In this document: piece after piece, positions 1 through 6,929 of the stretch
Position numbering within the stretch: the first letter of the stretch is position 1
Layout of the letters: the number at the start of each line of letters is the position of its first letter
DNA from: a virus
IMG/VR virus record: IMGVR_UViG_3300020442_003958
Location: 1 to 42,061 of that record
Direction: 5' to 3' (one strand)
DNA: 42,061 nt
Made by a program: the position numbers and the translations under genes
Notes under the pieces: generated by a model
Databases searched by the model: none
The model's input: the letters and a program-made list of their open reading frames with translations, nothing else
Told to the model about the DNA's origin: nothing

Positions 1-276
1 AGTGGTATGGAACGATTCATAAGCAGTATTGCTATGCGTGTAGCACTTATCAATGTAAGTAGTCTTCCTCGTTCTAATTTCCTTGTTATTGACGAAGGTT
101 GGGGTACGTTAGACGGAGACAATATTAGCAGTGTATTTAATCTATTTACTTATCTAAAAGGTCAGTTTGAGTTTATCGTGGTTATTAGTCATTTGGATGT
201 GATGCGTGATATGGTAGACGAAATTGTAGAAATTCAAAAAGAAGGTTCATTTAGTAAGATAAATTACGGAGCATAA
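1..276 (+). CDS. 46: Recombination endonuclease subunit, gp46/SbcC/Rad50-like ATPase, C-terminal end (5' truncated)
   Basis: The reading frame is open from base 1, so this is the tail of a gene that starts outside the window. The first residues (SGMERFISSIAMR) fit the ABC signature of SMC/Rad50 ATPases. FLVIDEGWGTLD follows, a Walker B motif with its catalytic glutamate and D-loop, and then VVISHLD, the switch-histidine strand. This is the order of the C-terminal lobe of SbcC/Rad50 and T4 gp46. In T4, gp46 works with the gp47 nuclease to resect DNA ends for recombination-dependent replication and host DNA breakdown. About 90 residues are visible; the N-terminal Walker A lobe and coiled coil must lie upstream. 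It marks the boundary between the DNA-metabolism genes and what follows. Confidence 0.85.
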   Translation, partial: SGMERFISSIAMRVALINVSSLPRSNFLVIDEGWGTLDGDNISSVFNLFTYLKGQFEFIVVISHLDVMRDMVDEIVEIQKEGSFSKINYGA

Positions 277-291
277 AACATATTTAGATAT

Positions 292-299
292 ATATTTAT
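292..299 (+). promoter_or_regulatory. ATATTTAT element upstream of the kinase gene
   Basis: ATATTTAT lies in the short gap after the gp46-like gene, 20 nt before the ATG at 320, which has no Shine-Dalgarno. It is one of a recurring set of such elements in this window. A related GTATTTAT overlaps the start codon itself. Promoter role inferred. Confidence 0.4.
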
Positions 300-319
300 T
301 ATGTACCTGAAATGTATTT

Positions 320-1351
320 ATGGAAAATTCCGAAGAAAATCAAAAAGTCCAAGAAACCCTGATTAAAGCAGGATTGCGTAAAGGATACTTTACACTTGTA
401 GAGGGTGTATATGACCCTGGCATTTTAAAAGCAGTATTTCTAGCAGGTGGTCCTGGTTCTGGTAAATCTGCTACTGTTGATACATTATTTGATTTTCCTC
501 CTGATGCGGCAAATTTATCACCAAGTGGATTAAAGATTGTAAATAGTGATCCTGCATTTGAGATATTACTAAAAAAAGCAGGATACGATTTGAATTTATC
601 TAAAATGGATGACGAAACATTTGCTAAAGTAACAAGTGATGATCCAAATAGTATTCGTTCCCGTGCGAAGAAAATTATGCTTAAACAATTTGAGTTATTT
701 AAAGATGGTCGTTTAGGTGTTATTGTTGATGGGACAGGTGATAACTATAACAAAATATCAAAGCAAAAGAAAGAACTTGAAAAACTTGGATACGATTGCT
801 ATATGGTGTTTGTAAATACAACATTAGATGTGGCACAACAAAGAAACGCATTGCGAGCAAGAAAACTTCCACGAAAAATAGTAAAAGATATTTGGACAGA
901 TGTTCAAAAAAATCTTGGTAAGTTTCAAGGTTTATTCAAATCAAATTTTGTTATAGTAGATAATTCAGAAGATACTCGGAGTAAAACAAAACCTGGTAGA
1001 TTAGATTTAGTTCCACGACTTATGAAGGAGGTAGCAAAGTTCATTTCAAAACCAATTAAAAATCCTATTGGAAAAAAGTGGATTAAAATGATGATGGCAC
1101 ACGATAGAATGAGTAAAAGTGGTGATAAAAGAAATCGTATGACTGAGCAATTACTTAATGAAATTGATAAAGCAATTTTACCAGCAGACCTAGAACGTTA
1201 TTTGAGTCGCACTATTTACATAATAGAAAAGTTTAATTTATCACCTCAACGAAACTTGGCAGTATTATCAAGATTAGTTGAAAGTTTAGAACTCGATAGT
1301 GATGAATTCACACGATTTTATATGAGAATTAAATCGGAGAAGTTTGATTAA
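320..1351 (+). CDS. P-loop kinase of the zeta-toxin / predicted phage kinase type
   Basis: 343 residues. The Walker A loop GGPGSGKS lies at residues 43-50, followed by an NSD segment near residue 73, a VDGTGDNY strand near 136-143 and an R-rich lid (RNALRARKLPRK). This architecture matches AAA_33/zeta-toxin-type small-molecule or polynucleotide kinases. I recall similar proteins as common in marine T4-like phages, usually labelled only 'kinase'. The substrate cannot be read from sequence. The last 120 or so residues after the kinase fold are helical and unrecognised. The start lacks a Shine-Dalgarno; an ATATTTAT element lies 20 nt upstream. The stop overlaps the next start (TAATG), so the two genes are translationally coupled. 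Alternatives are polynucleotide kinase or a zeta-like nucleotide-sugar kinase; no antitoxin gene is visible beside it. Confidence 0.7.
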   Translation: MENSEENQKVQETLIKAGLRKGYFTLVEGVYDPGILKAVFLAGGPGSGKSATVDTLFDFPPDAANLSPSGLKIVNSDPAFEILLKKAGYDLNLSKMDDETFAKVTSDDPNSIRSRAKKIMLKQFELFKDGRLGVIVDGTGDNYNKISKQKKELEKLGYDCYMVFVNTTLDVAQQRNALRARKLPRKIVKDIWTDVQKNLGKFQGLFKSNFVIVDNSEDTRSKTKPGRLDLVPRLMKEVAKFISKPIKNPIGKKWIKMMMAHDRMSKSGDKRNRMTEQLLNEIDKAILPADLERYLSRTIYIIEKFNLSPQRNLAVLSRLVESLELDSDEFTRFYMRIKSEKFD

Positions 1352-1677
1352 TGAATATGTTATCTGAAAGTTTAGGTGAAAAATATAAACTTGAACTTGC
1401 AAAGTCAGGCCAAAGATATAGTTTTGAAACAAAAAAGGAAGGAAATGAATCTTGGTCAAAAAACATGGCAAAACGTTTTTTAAAAGAAAAAGACAAATAC
1501 GAATTTATTGGTTCTTTTACGGAATTTAGTAGTACAGAAGGACCAATTTTAAGTGGAACAATTTACCATTGTACTGATTGGTATATTAAAAATGCTCCTT
1601 ATATGTATTTTGAAAAAAAAGAGGCCTGTAAGAAAAATATCAAAACAAACAAACCAACTGATTATATAGAAGGATAA
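1351..1677 (+). CDS. Hypothetical protein, 108 aa
   Basis: Small, basic, soluble-looking protein with no motif that I recognise. Its start codon overlaps the kinase stop (TAATG), and the next gene starts 3 nt after its stop, so it sits inside a tight operon. The C-terminal part contains two cysteines (one in IYHCTDW, one in KEACKK) and many lysines. There is no signal peptide or membrane segment. The assignment as a real gene rests on the overlap, the uninterrupted frame and codon use like its neighbours. Function unknown. Confidence 0.65.
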   Translation: MNMLSESLGEKYKLELAKSGQRYSFETKKEGNESWSKNMAKRFLKEKDKYEFIGSFTEFSSTEGPILSGTIYHCTDWYIKNAPYMYFEKKEACKKNIKTNKPTDYIEG

Positions 1678-1680
1678 TTT

Positions 1681-2214
1681 ATGAAGAATTTATCGGAATA
1701 TAAAAGATATAAAGATGATCCATTTTGGATGAAATCAAAATATGACGGAGTATCGGGTGAACAAAGATTACCAGTACAAAGAAGACTTCGTAAGGGTGGT
1801 GTTAAATTTAAAAAAGGAGACGAAATACTTTATTACCCAAAGGGAAAAGTAATAATGGTGGGAAAAGAAGCAGAGCAAGCATGGAGAGATTTTCAAGCAG
1901 CCGCATCTGATGAAGACTTTTATATGTCACAATATGAGGAATCAAATAAAATGAAAAAAACAAATGAAATTAAATTAACAAGTCCTGAGTACAAAAAGGC
2001 AATTGATTTTATGTCAGGATTACATACAAGTATTCTAAAAGCAAAAGATAAAGTTGTTGCATTTTTACAAAGAAAAGGATTTGATGAAATGGCAGATGAA
2101 CTTACATCAATGTCAAAGGGTGAGTTTAATCGTTTTGTTCAACGAAAAGTTTATGAACAAAAACTAAGAAAACAAATTAGAACTTTATTAGCAGAAATAG
2201 TCGATAATAAATGA
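1681..2214 (+). CDS. Hypothetical protein, 177 aa
   Basis: A Shine-Dalgarno-like AAGGA sits in the end of the previous gene 8-9 nt before the ATG, and the stop overlaps the next start (ATGA). Residues 30-65 contain a compact motif, KKGDEILYYPKG followed by GKEAEQAWRDFQAA, that looks like a small folded domain. The C-terminal half is helical and charged. It ends in an amphipathic stretch (RKQIRTLLAEIV) resembling the N-terminal helix found on several head-region proteins in this window (see findings). No enzyme motif or membrane segment is visible. Function unknown. Confidence 0.65.
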   Translation: MKNLSEYKRYKDDPFWMKSKYDGVSGEQRLPVQRRLRKGGVKFKKGDEILYYPKGKVIMVGKEAEQAWRDFQAAASDEDFYMSQYEESNKMKKTNEIKLTSPEYKKAIDFMSGLHTSILKAKDKVVAFLQRKGFDEMADELTSMSKGEFNRFVQRKVYEQKLRKQIRTLLAEIVDNK

Positions 2215-4739
2215 ACTACGAAAACTCCAATATACTTGCTGAACATTTAACTGAGTTTATGGTTGAAGAAATACTCAGTGAAGCACCTAAAATAAAAAAG
2301 GTGATTGGAATTTATCCAGGTAGATTCCAACCAGCAGGTGTGCATCATTACAAAACATACAAATGGTTAGATGGTAAGTTTGATAAAGCATTTGTTGCTA
2401 CGAGCAATAAAACCGATTCGACAAAAAGTCCTTTGAATTTCAAAGAAAAGAAAATGGTATGGACGAAGCATGGAGTTAAAAATGTAGTTAAAGTAAAAAA
2501 TCCTTATGTATGTGAAGAGATTTTAAAAAAGTATGATCCGAATACAACGGCAGTGGTTTATATATTTGGAGAAAAAGATGCAGGTCGTCTAAAAACTACC
2601 AAAGCAGATGGATCACCTGCATATTATCAATCATACGAAGCAAATAAAAGCAATTTATTACCATACGGAGAACATGGTTATTTTATTGTTGCTCCTCATG
2701 TAAGTATCAAGGTATTGGGGAAAGAAGTAAGTGGTACACGAATTCGTGACTTATTAGGAAGTCCTGAGCATGATAAAATGACAAAAATTCAAGCATTTGA
2801 AGAGTTATTCGGTTGGTATGACGAAAAAATATTTAAGTATCTCACTAAGAAGTTTGGAACATTATTTGAAAATGAAGACATTTTTGAAAGTTTTTTAAAT
2901 GAATATCCAAAGTTTGAAAAACTTGTTGAAACATTTCCAACTATAATAAATGAAATAAGTTCAATATCTTCAATGGGAAAGTCAATGGTTGATGACGGAC
3001 CTTCTGTTTATTATCCTGGTGAATCTTATGAAAGTTATACGTCAAATCGTGCAAAGCAACTTGGTTACGATGTACTTGATTTTGTAGTTGGGAAAAATGG
3101 ATTAGGTCGCAATTCAGATTATCGTGAATGGGGGAAATATTCGGGTCCAGTTCCTGCGGTATCTTTTTATCCTTCGGGAGATTTTGATGTAGGTTCTCCG
3201 ACAAACCAAATTAATACCGAAGAAACTTCTAATGCACATTCTCAGTGGGTTAACTTTATTGAGAATGTTGCCGAAACGGTTGGATATAAACTCGTTGACT
3301 TTGTTGGTTCGGAAAAATCTATTCGTAAGAAAGACGAACAAGGAGACGAGAATCTTGTTGATAAAAATACAATTGATTCGTCTGACACTGAAACAAATGG
3401 AGATGTTGAAATTGAGAAGGGAGTTGAAGGTCATGCGTTAAAAGAAAGTAAAATTATCACAGAAGGAGGTGCGGCCGGACACATGAGTCATCCCTTTGAT
3501 GATCGTGAGTTAACATTTGGTGATTTAAAAGAAATGATTCGTAGATCACTTGCAGGTGAATTAAATGTTGAAAAAGAAGTTACTGAAAAACTTGATGGAC
3601 AAAACTTAATGTTTTCTTGGAAAGATGGTCAGTTGGTGGCCGCAAGAAATCAAGGTCATCTAAAAAACGCAGGTGCGGCTGCTCCTAATGTAAAAGAATT
3701 TTCAAGTATATTTGCTGATCGTCCCGAGAATATTCGTGATGCGTTTGTAAGTGCAGTTGAAGATTTAGAAACTGCTATATCAGGTCTTACAGATGCACAA
3801 AAGAATAAAGTATTTCGTGAAGGTGAACGTTTTATGAATATAGAAGTAATGACACCTGCTACACAAAATGTCATTCCTCAAAATGTAGATATGTTGGTAT
3901 TTCACGGAACACAAGCATACAATTCCGCAGGAAAAGCAGTTAGTGTAGATTCCGAAGGAAACGACATAACAGGTGAACTCAAAGATTCTGCAAGAATGCT
4001 TAAAGGTATGCTTAAACAAATAAATGCAGATGTTCAAAGTCGTTATTCATTGAACGCACCGATTGTTGTGGAACTTCCCAAAAGCAAAACATTTGGAGAT
4101 TCATACGCAACATATTCTGCTAAAATAGATAAACTTAAAAACAAATTTAGATTAAAAGATAATGATAAAGTAATGAAGTATCATGATTCTTGGTGGAGAG
4201 ATTTATTAAATAAACAACAAACAAAAACCAAAGAGATATTTCCCTCAAAAGTTTACGAGGCACTTATTGGTCGTTGGGCATATAATGATAAGTCCAACAA
4301 AATTACTACAATTAAAAAAGAATTATCTGATCACCCAAAGTTACTTGCATGGGTTAGTAAGTTTGAAAAAGAAGATGTTACAAAACAATTTGAAAAAAAT
4401 ATGTGGCCGTTTCAATTTATCTTTTTGAAATTGGGTGCAGAAGTATTAAAGAATGTAAAGGGATTTGTTGCAGCCGGTGGAAGTGATGATATAGCAAAAG
4501 CACTTGATGCTCATGTTAAAACATTAGAATCAAAAAAGATTGGTTCTGTTGAATCGTCTGAAAAGTTCAAGAAAGATATGAAGAAACTAAATAAAAATCT
4601 TGATCGTCTTAATTCTATTGGTGGGCATAATGCAATTGCACCAAGTGAAGGTGTTGTGTTTCAATACAAAGGAGGAACATATAAACTAACAGGTACGTTT
4701 GCTCCTATAAATCAAATTATGGGTATAATGAGATTTTAA
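2211..4739 (+). CDS. Bifunctional nucleotidylyltransferase (NMNAT/cytidylyltransferase-like) plus ligase-like protein
   Basis: 842 residues in two recognisable parts. Residues 30-220 look like an HIGH-superfamily adenylyl/cytidylyltransferase: GRFQPAGVHH at 37-46, then ATSNK, and SGTRIR at 174-179, which matches the ISSTKIR-type motif. The canonical HxGH is altered to GVHH. Residues 420-842 carry the motifs of covalent nucleotidyltransferases (DNA/RNA ligases): KLDG at 460-463 (motif I), an NIEVM segment (motif III), MLVFHG (IIIa), EGVVF at 813-817 (IV) and YKLTG at 824-828 (V). About 200 residues between them are a low-homology linker. Neither the substrates nor whether the two halves act in sequence can be read here. 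NAD metabolism coupled to RNA end repair is a guess. I recall similar fusions in marine phages. Confidence 0.72.
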   Translation: MNYENSNILAEHLTEFMVEEILSEAPKIKKVIGIYPGRFQPAGVHHYKTYKWLDGKFDKAFVATSNKTDSTKSPLNFKEKKMVWTKHGVKNVVKVKNPYVCEEILKKYDPNTTAVVYIFGEKDAGRLKTTKADGSPAYYQSYEANKSNLLPYGEHGYFIVAPHVSIKVLGKEVSGTRIRDLLGSPEHDKMTKIQAFEELFGWYDEKIFKYLTKKFGTLFENEDIFESFLNEYPKFEKLVETFPTIINEISSISSMGKSMVDDGPSVYYPGESYESYTSNRAKQLGYDVLDFVVGKNGLGRNSDYREWGKYSGPVPAVSFYPSGDFDVGSPTNQINTEETSNAHSQWVNFIENVAETVGYKLVDFVGSEKSIRKKDEQGDENLVDKNTIDSSDTETNGDVEIEKGVEGHALKESKIITEGGAAGHMSHPFDDRELTFGDLKEMIRRSLAGELNVEKEVTEKLDGQNLMFSWKDGQLVAARNQGHLKNAGAAAPNVKEFSSIFADRPENIRDAFVSAVEDLETAISGLTDAQKNKVFREGERFMNIEVMTPATQNVIPQNVDMLVFHGTQAYNSAGKAVSVDSEGNDITGELKDSARMLKGMLKQINADVQSRYSLNAPIVVELPKSKTFGDSYATYSAKIDKLKNKFRLKDNDKVMKYHDSWWRDLLNKQQTKTKEIFPSKVYEALIGRWAYNDKSNKITTIKKELSDHPKLLAWVSKFEKEDVTKQFEKNMWPFQFIFLKLGAEVLKNVKGFVAAGGSDDIAKALDAHVKTLESKKIGSVESSEKFKKDMKKLNKNLDRLNSIGGHNAIAPSEGVVFQYKGGTYKLTGTFAPINQIMGIMRF

Positions 4740-4740
4740 A

Positions 4741-5799
4741 ATGGAAACAAACGAAAAAAGATTATCAAGAGCTGCACGAATTAAACTTGCAAGATCGGCA
4801 AAACGAACTGCAAAAAAAAGAGCAATTAAAAGAAAACTACTTGCAAAAAGAATGAAGTCACCTGCAAGACTTAAAAAAGTAGCAGACAAGGCCGCAAAAA
4901 ATATATTAGTAAAAAAATTGGCAGGAGGAAAAAAGTATCAAGAATTATCTCTTAGTCAAAAAGAATTTATAGATAAAAAACTTGCAACAAAAACAGCAGT
5001 GATCAACAAAATTTCAAGAAAGTTATTGCCTAAAGTAAAACAAAAAGAAAAAGAAAGAATTAAAAAAGTAAGAAGTAAAATGAATAATAAAAATGCAGTA
5101 AATGAAAATAAGCACGGAGTTTTTACACTCGGTGTAAATGGTTCTAAATTAGAAGTATCTGCACAATATATCAATGGGAAACTAAAACCTTTTTCTTTCA
5201 AAAGCAAAAAAGATGCAATTCAGCATAAAAAGAAAGTAGGTGGAAAAACTTTTCAATCACCGAAAACAAATTTATATTATGTTGAATTCACTAAACTAGA
5301 TGGACCTATAACAGAAAAATCGGTATCAAAGTCACAACAAAGATTGTTTGGAATGGTTCATGCTTATAACAAAGGAGAATTGGATAAGAGTGATGTTGAT
5401 TCCGATTTATATTCAAAAATAAAAAAAATAGCAAATGGAATGACCAAGAAGGATGCAAAAAAAATGGCAAAAACTGATCATGATGATTTACCAAATAAAG
5501 TTCCTACTAATGAAGGAAAAGAAGAGCAAGATAATTTAAAAGACTTAAAAGCAATATTAAATGTCGCAAAAAAATTAAGTGACAATAGTTCCTTTTTTAA
5601 AGGAAGAGGAAGCAAAAAAGAGTATATAAAAATGATTGCTCACAAAATAAGAAAATTATCAGAAGCAAAACAAAAAAAACTTTTAACAAAACTTGATGCT
5701 TATAAGAAAGTGAGAAAACAAACAATGCCTAAAAGTAGACCGATGAAAAGTAAAAAGGCATATGATAGAAAAGATTTTAAAAAAGGAAAGTATGATTAA
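4741..5799 (+). CDS. Lys/Arg-rich protein with a DUF3008-like domain
   Basis: 352 residues. The first 120 or so are extremely basic (runs such as RTAKKRAIKRKLLAKR) and predicted helical, which suggests nucleic-acid binding or charge neutralisation. Residues 193-250 (SKSQQRLFGMVHAYNKGE, then KKDAKKMAKT and LPNKV) resemble the short DUF3008 family, whose function is unknown. The C-terminal 90 residues are again Lys-rich. It starts one base after the preceding stop and overlaps the next gene. A DNA-condensing or core-associated role is possible, but nothing in the sequence proves it. Confidence 0.65.
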   Translation: METNEKRLSRAARIKLARSAKRTAKKRAIKRKLLAKRMKSPARLKKVADKAAKNILVKKLAGGKKYQELSLSQKEFIDKKLATKTAVINKISRKLLPKVKQKEKERIKKVRSKMNNKNAVNENKHGVFTLGVNGSKLEVSAQYINGKLKPFSFKSKKDAIQHKKKVGGKTFQSPKTNLYYVEFTKLDGPITEKSVSKSQQRLFGMVHAYNKGELDKSDVDSDLYSKIKKIANGMTKKDAKKMAKTDHDDLPNKVPTNEGKEEQDNLKDLKAILNVAKKLSDNSSFFKGRGSKKEYIKMIAHKIRKLSEAKQKKLLTKLDAYKKVRKQTMPKSRPMKSKKAYDRKDFKKGKYD

Positions 5800-6193
5800 G
5801 TTAAATGGTAACATTTATTTGAAATCATGTGAAGTAGAGAAAATAGTCAACGAACAAGCAAAACGATTTAGAACTTCACATCGTGCTATACTACCCCAAC
5901 AGGTAACTTATCTTGATCGTGAGTTTGTAATTATAATTCAAGAAGAAGAAAAAAATATTTGTTTATCAAGTTCCTTTTTATATGGATATAAAGAAGATCA
6001 TGCTCCCATTAAAAAAATTATACAATCTATACACGATAGATTTAGAAAAGAAGAAGATTGCAGTAACAAGTTATATTTTATGCAATATGACATAACTGAT
6101 AAACAAAAAAAACAATATAGAAAAAATTATGAAAATTTTCTTATCAATGTTTTTTTAGACGAATGTATTAAAAAAATGGAAAATCTTTCATAA
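5792..6193 (+). CDS. Hypothetical protein, 133 aa
   Basis: The frame is open from an earlier ATG at 5762, but the ATG at 5792 is the better start: AAAGGAAAG precedes it at Shine-Dalgarno distance, and ATGATTAA overlaps the previous stop. The earlier start would overlap the upstream gene by 38 nt with no ribosome site. The protein is mixed-charge with no signal peptide; hydrophobic strands near residues 40-60 (REFVIIIQ) suggest a small alpha/beta fold. I recognise no family. Confidence 0.6.
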   Translation: MIKLNGNIYLKSCEVEKIVNEQAKRFRTSHRAILPQQVTYLDREFVIIIQEEEKNICLSSSFLYGYKEDHAPIKKIIQSIHDRFRKEEDCSNKLYFMQYDITDKQKKQYRKNYENFLINVFLDECIKKMENLS

Positions 6194-6196
6194 TAA

Positions 6197-6225
6197 TTGA
6201 CAAACGTAAAAAAAAGTGAGATAAT
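6197..6225 (+). promoter_or_regulatory. Sigma-70-type promoter
   Basis: TTGACA (6197-6202), a 17-nt spacer, then GATAAT (6220-6225): a near-consensus host-type promoter between two genes. The expected start, about 7 nt downstream, falls at about 6232, two bases before the ATG at 6234, so the transcript would be essentially leaderless. Confidence 0.6.
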
Positions 6226-6233
6226 AATTAGTT

Positions 6234-6860
6234 ATGGCAAAAATGGACAAAGACGATATAAAGTATGTGATCAAAAGATCACGTAAATTATTTGAAGGTG
6301 AAGAACTTCCTAAAGTACATGGTTATGAAGGAGAAGTTGAAGAACTTGTAATAAGACAACCTGGTGAAATTTGGACTGATAAAGACGGAAAAGAATGGAA
6401 GCAGGTGGGTACAAATTCAAAAGTAAGAACCGAGACACTAATGGACACGGTTCGTAAAAGTTTAAGAGAAGCACCTAATTGTCCCAAAAAAATGTGTACG
6501 GTAGATCACACAAAATATTTAGATAAAAGAATGCTTGCTATGAAAGGAATGTGTTTCGATTGTGTTCAAGAATTTGAGCAAAAATTGAAAGATGAAGGCA
6601 AGTATGAAGCATATGAAAAAAAGACTATGCTTGAAAATGAACTAAGTTTTTTGCTAGATACCAAAACAAAGTTAGTAGAGTCAAAAGAGCATATTACTAA
6701 AGATCCTGAATTTCTAAATGAAGATGGATCGTTTGAACAATGGAATCTTCCTAACAAAGATGAAATTATGAAAGACATCGAAAGTGATTTAGAAGAATTA
6801 GAATCGAGGTTGAAAGAAATAGAAAAAAATCTTCAAGAGTTCTCTGACATTACATTTTAA
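6234..6860 (+). CDS. Hypothetical protein with paired-cysteine (zinc-ribbon-like) motif, upstream of terminase
   Basis: 208 residues, acidic. Four cysteines are arranged as C83-x4-C88 and C107-x2-C110 (CPKKMC and CFDC), compatible with a zinc-binding knuckle. The C-terminal 60 residues are a strongly charged predicted coiled coil. It has its own sigma-70-like promoter, and the start is almost at the predicted +1. It lies directly before the large terminase, where T4 encodes the small terminase gp16, but I see no convincing gp16 similarity beyond the coiled-coil character. A second in-frame ATG at 6243 is an alternative start. Role unknown. Confidence 0.6.
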   Translation: MAKMDKDDIKYVIKRSRKLFEGEELPKVHGYEGEVEELVIRQPGEIWTDKDGKEWKQVGTNSKVRTETLMDTVRKSLREAPNCPKKMCTVDHTKYLDKRMLAMKGMCFDCVQEFEQKLKDEGKYEAYEKKTMLENELSFLLDTKTKLVESKEHITKDPEFLNEDGSFEQWNLPNKDEIMKDIESDLEELESRLKEIEKNLQEFSDITF

Positions 6861-6861
6861 A

Positions 6862-6890
6862 AAAAGTTTCAAGGTATCGTCGAAACTTTT
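6862..6890 (+). terminator. Hairpin with T-rich arm, possible terminator
   Basis: A 9-bp stem (6862-6870 with 6882-6890, AAAAGTTTC/GAAACTTTT) encloses an 11-nt loop right after the stop codon. The T tract is formed mostly by the stem's 3' arm, so it is weaker than the others in this window. Confidence 0.45.
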
Positions 6891-6916
6891 ATAATATAAG
6901 AAAATTAAATATATAC

Positions 6917-6924
6917 ATATTTAT
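6917..6924 (+). promoter_or_regulatory. ATATTTAT element 5 nt before the terminase start
   Basis: ATATTTAT, then five bases, then the ATG at 6930. There is no Shine-Dalgarno. It follows the hairpin at 6862-6890. If it acts as a -10-type late promoter, the mRNA would start at or next to the ATG. Confidence 0.5.
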
Positions 6925-6929
6925 GTGTA

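Noticed and set aside
320-1677. Toxin-antitoxin pair (zeta-like kinase plus the following small gene)
   Set aside because: The small protein does not look like an epsilon-type antitoxin and lies downstream rather than upstream; such kinases are common in phages without a toxin role.
3114-3434. Long minus-strand ORFs inside the bifunctional gene
   Set aside because: They have no start context or recognisable protein features and are covered by a strong plus-strand gene.
5762-5791. Earlier start for the small gene ending at 6193
   Set aside because: No ribosome site and a 38-nt overlap, while the ATG at 5792 has AAAGGAAAG in front.
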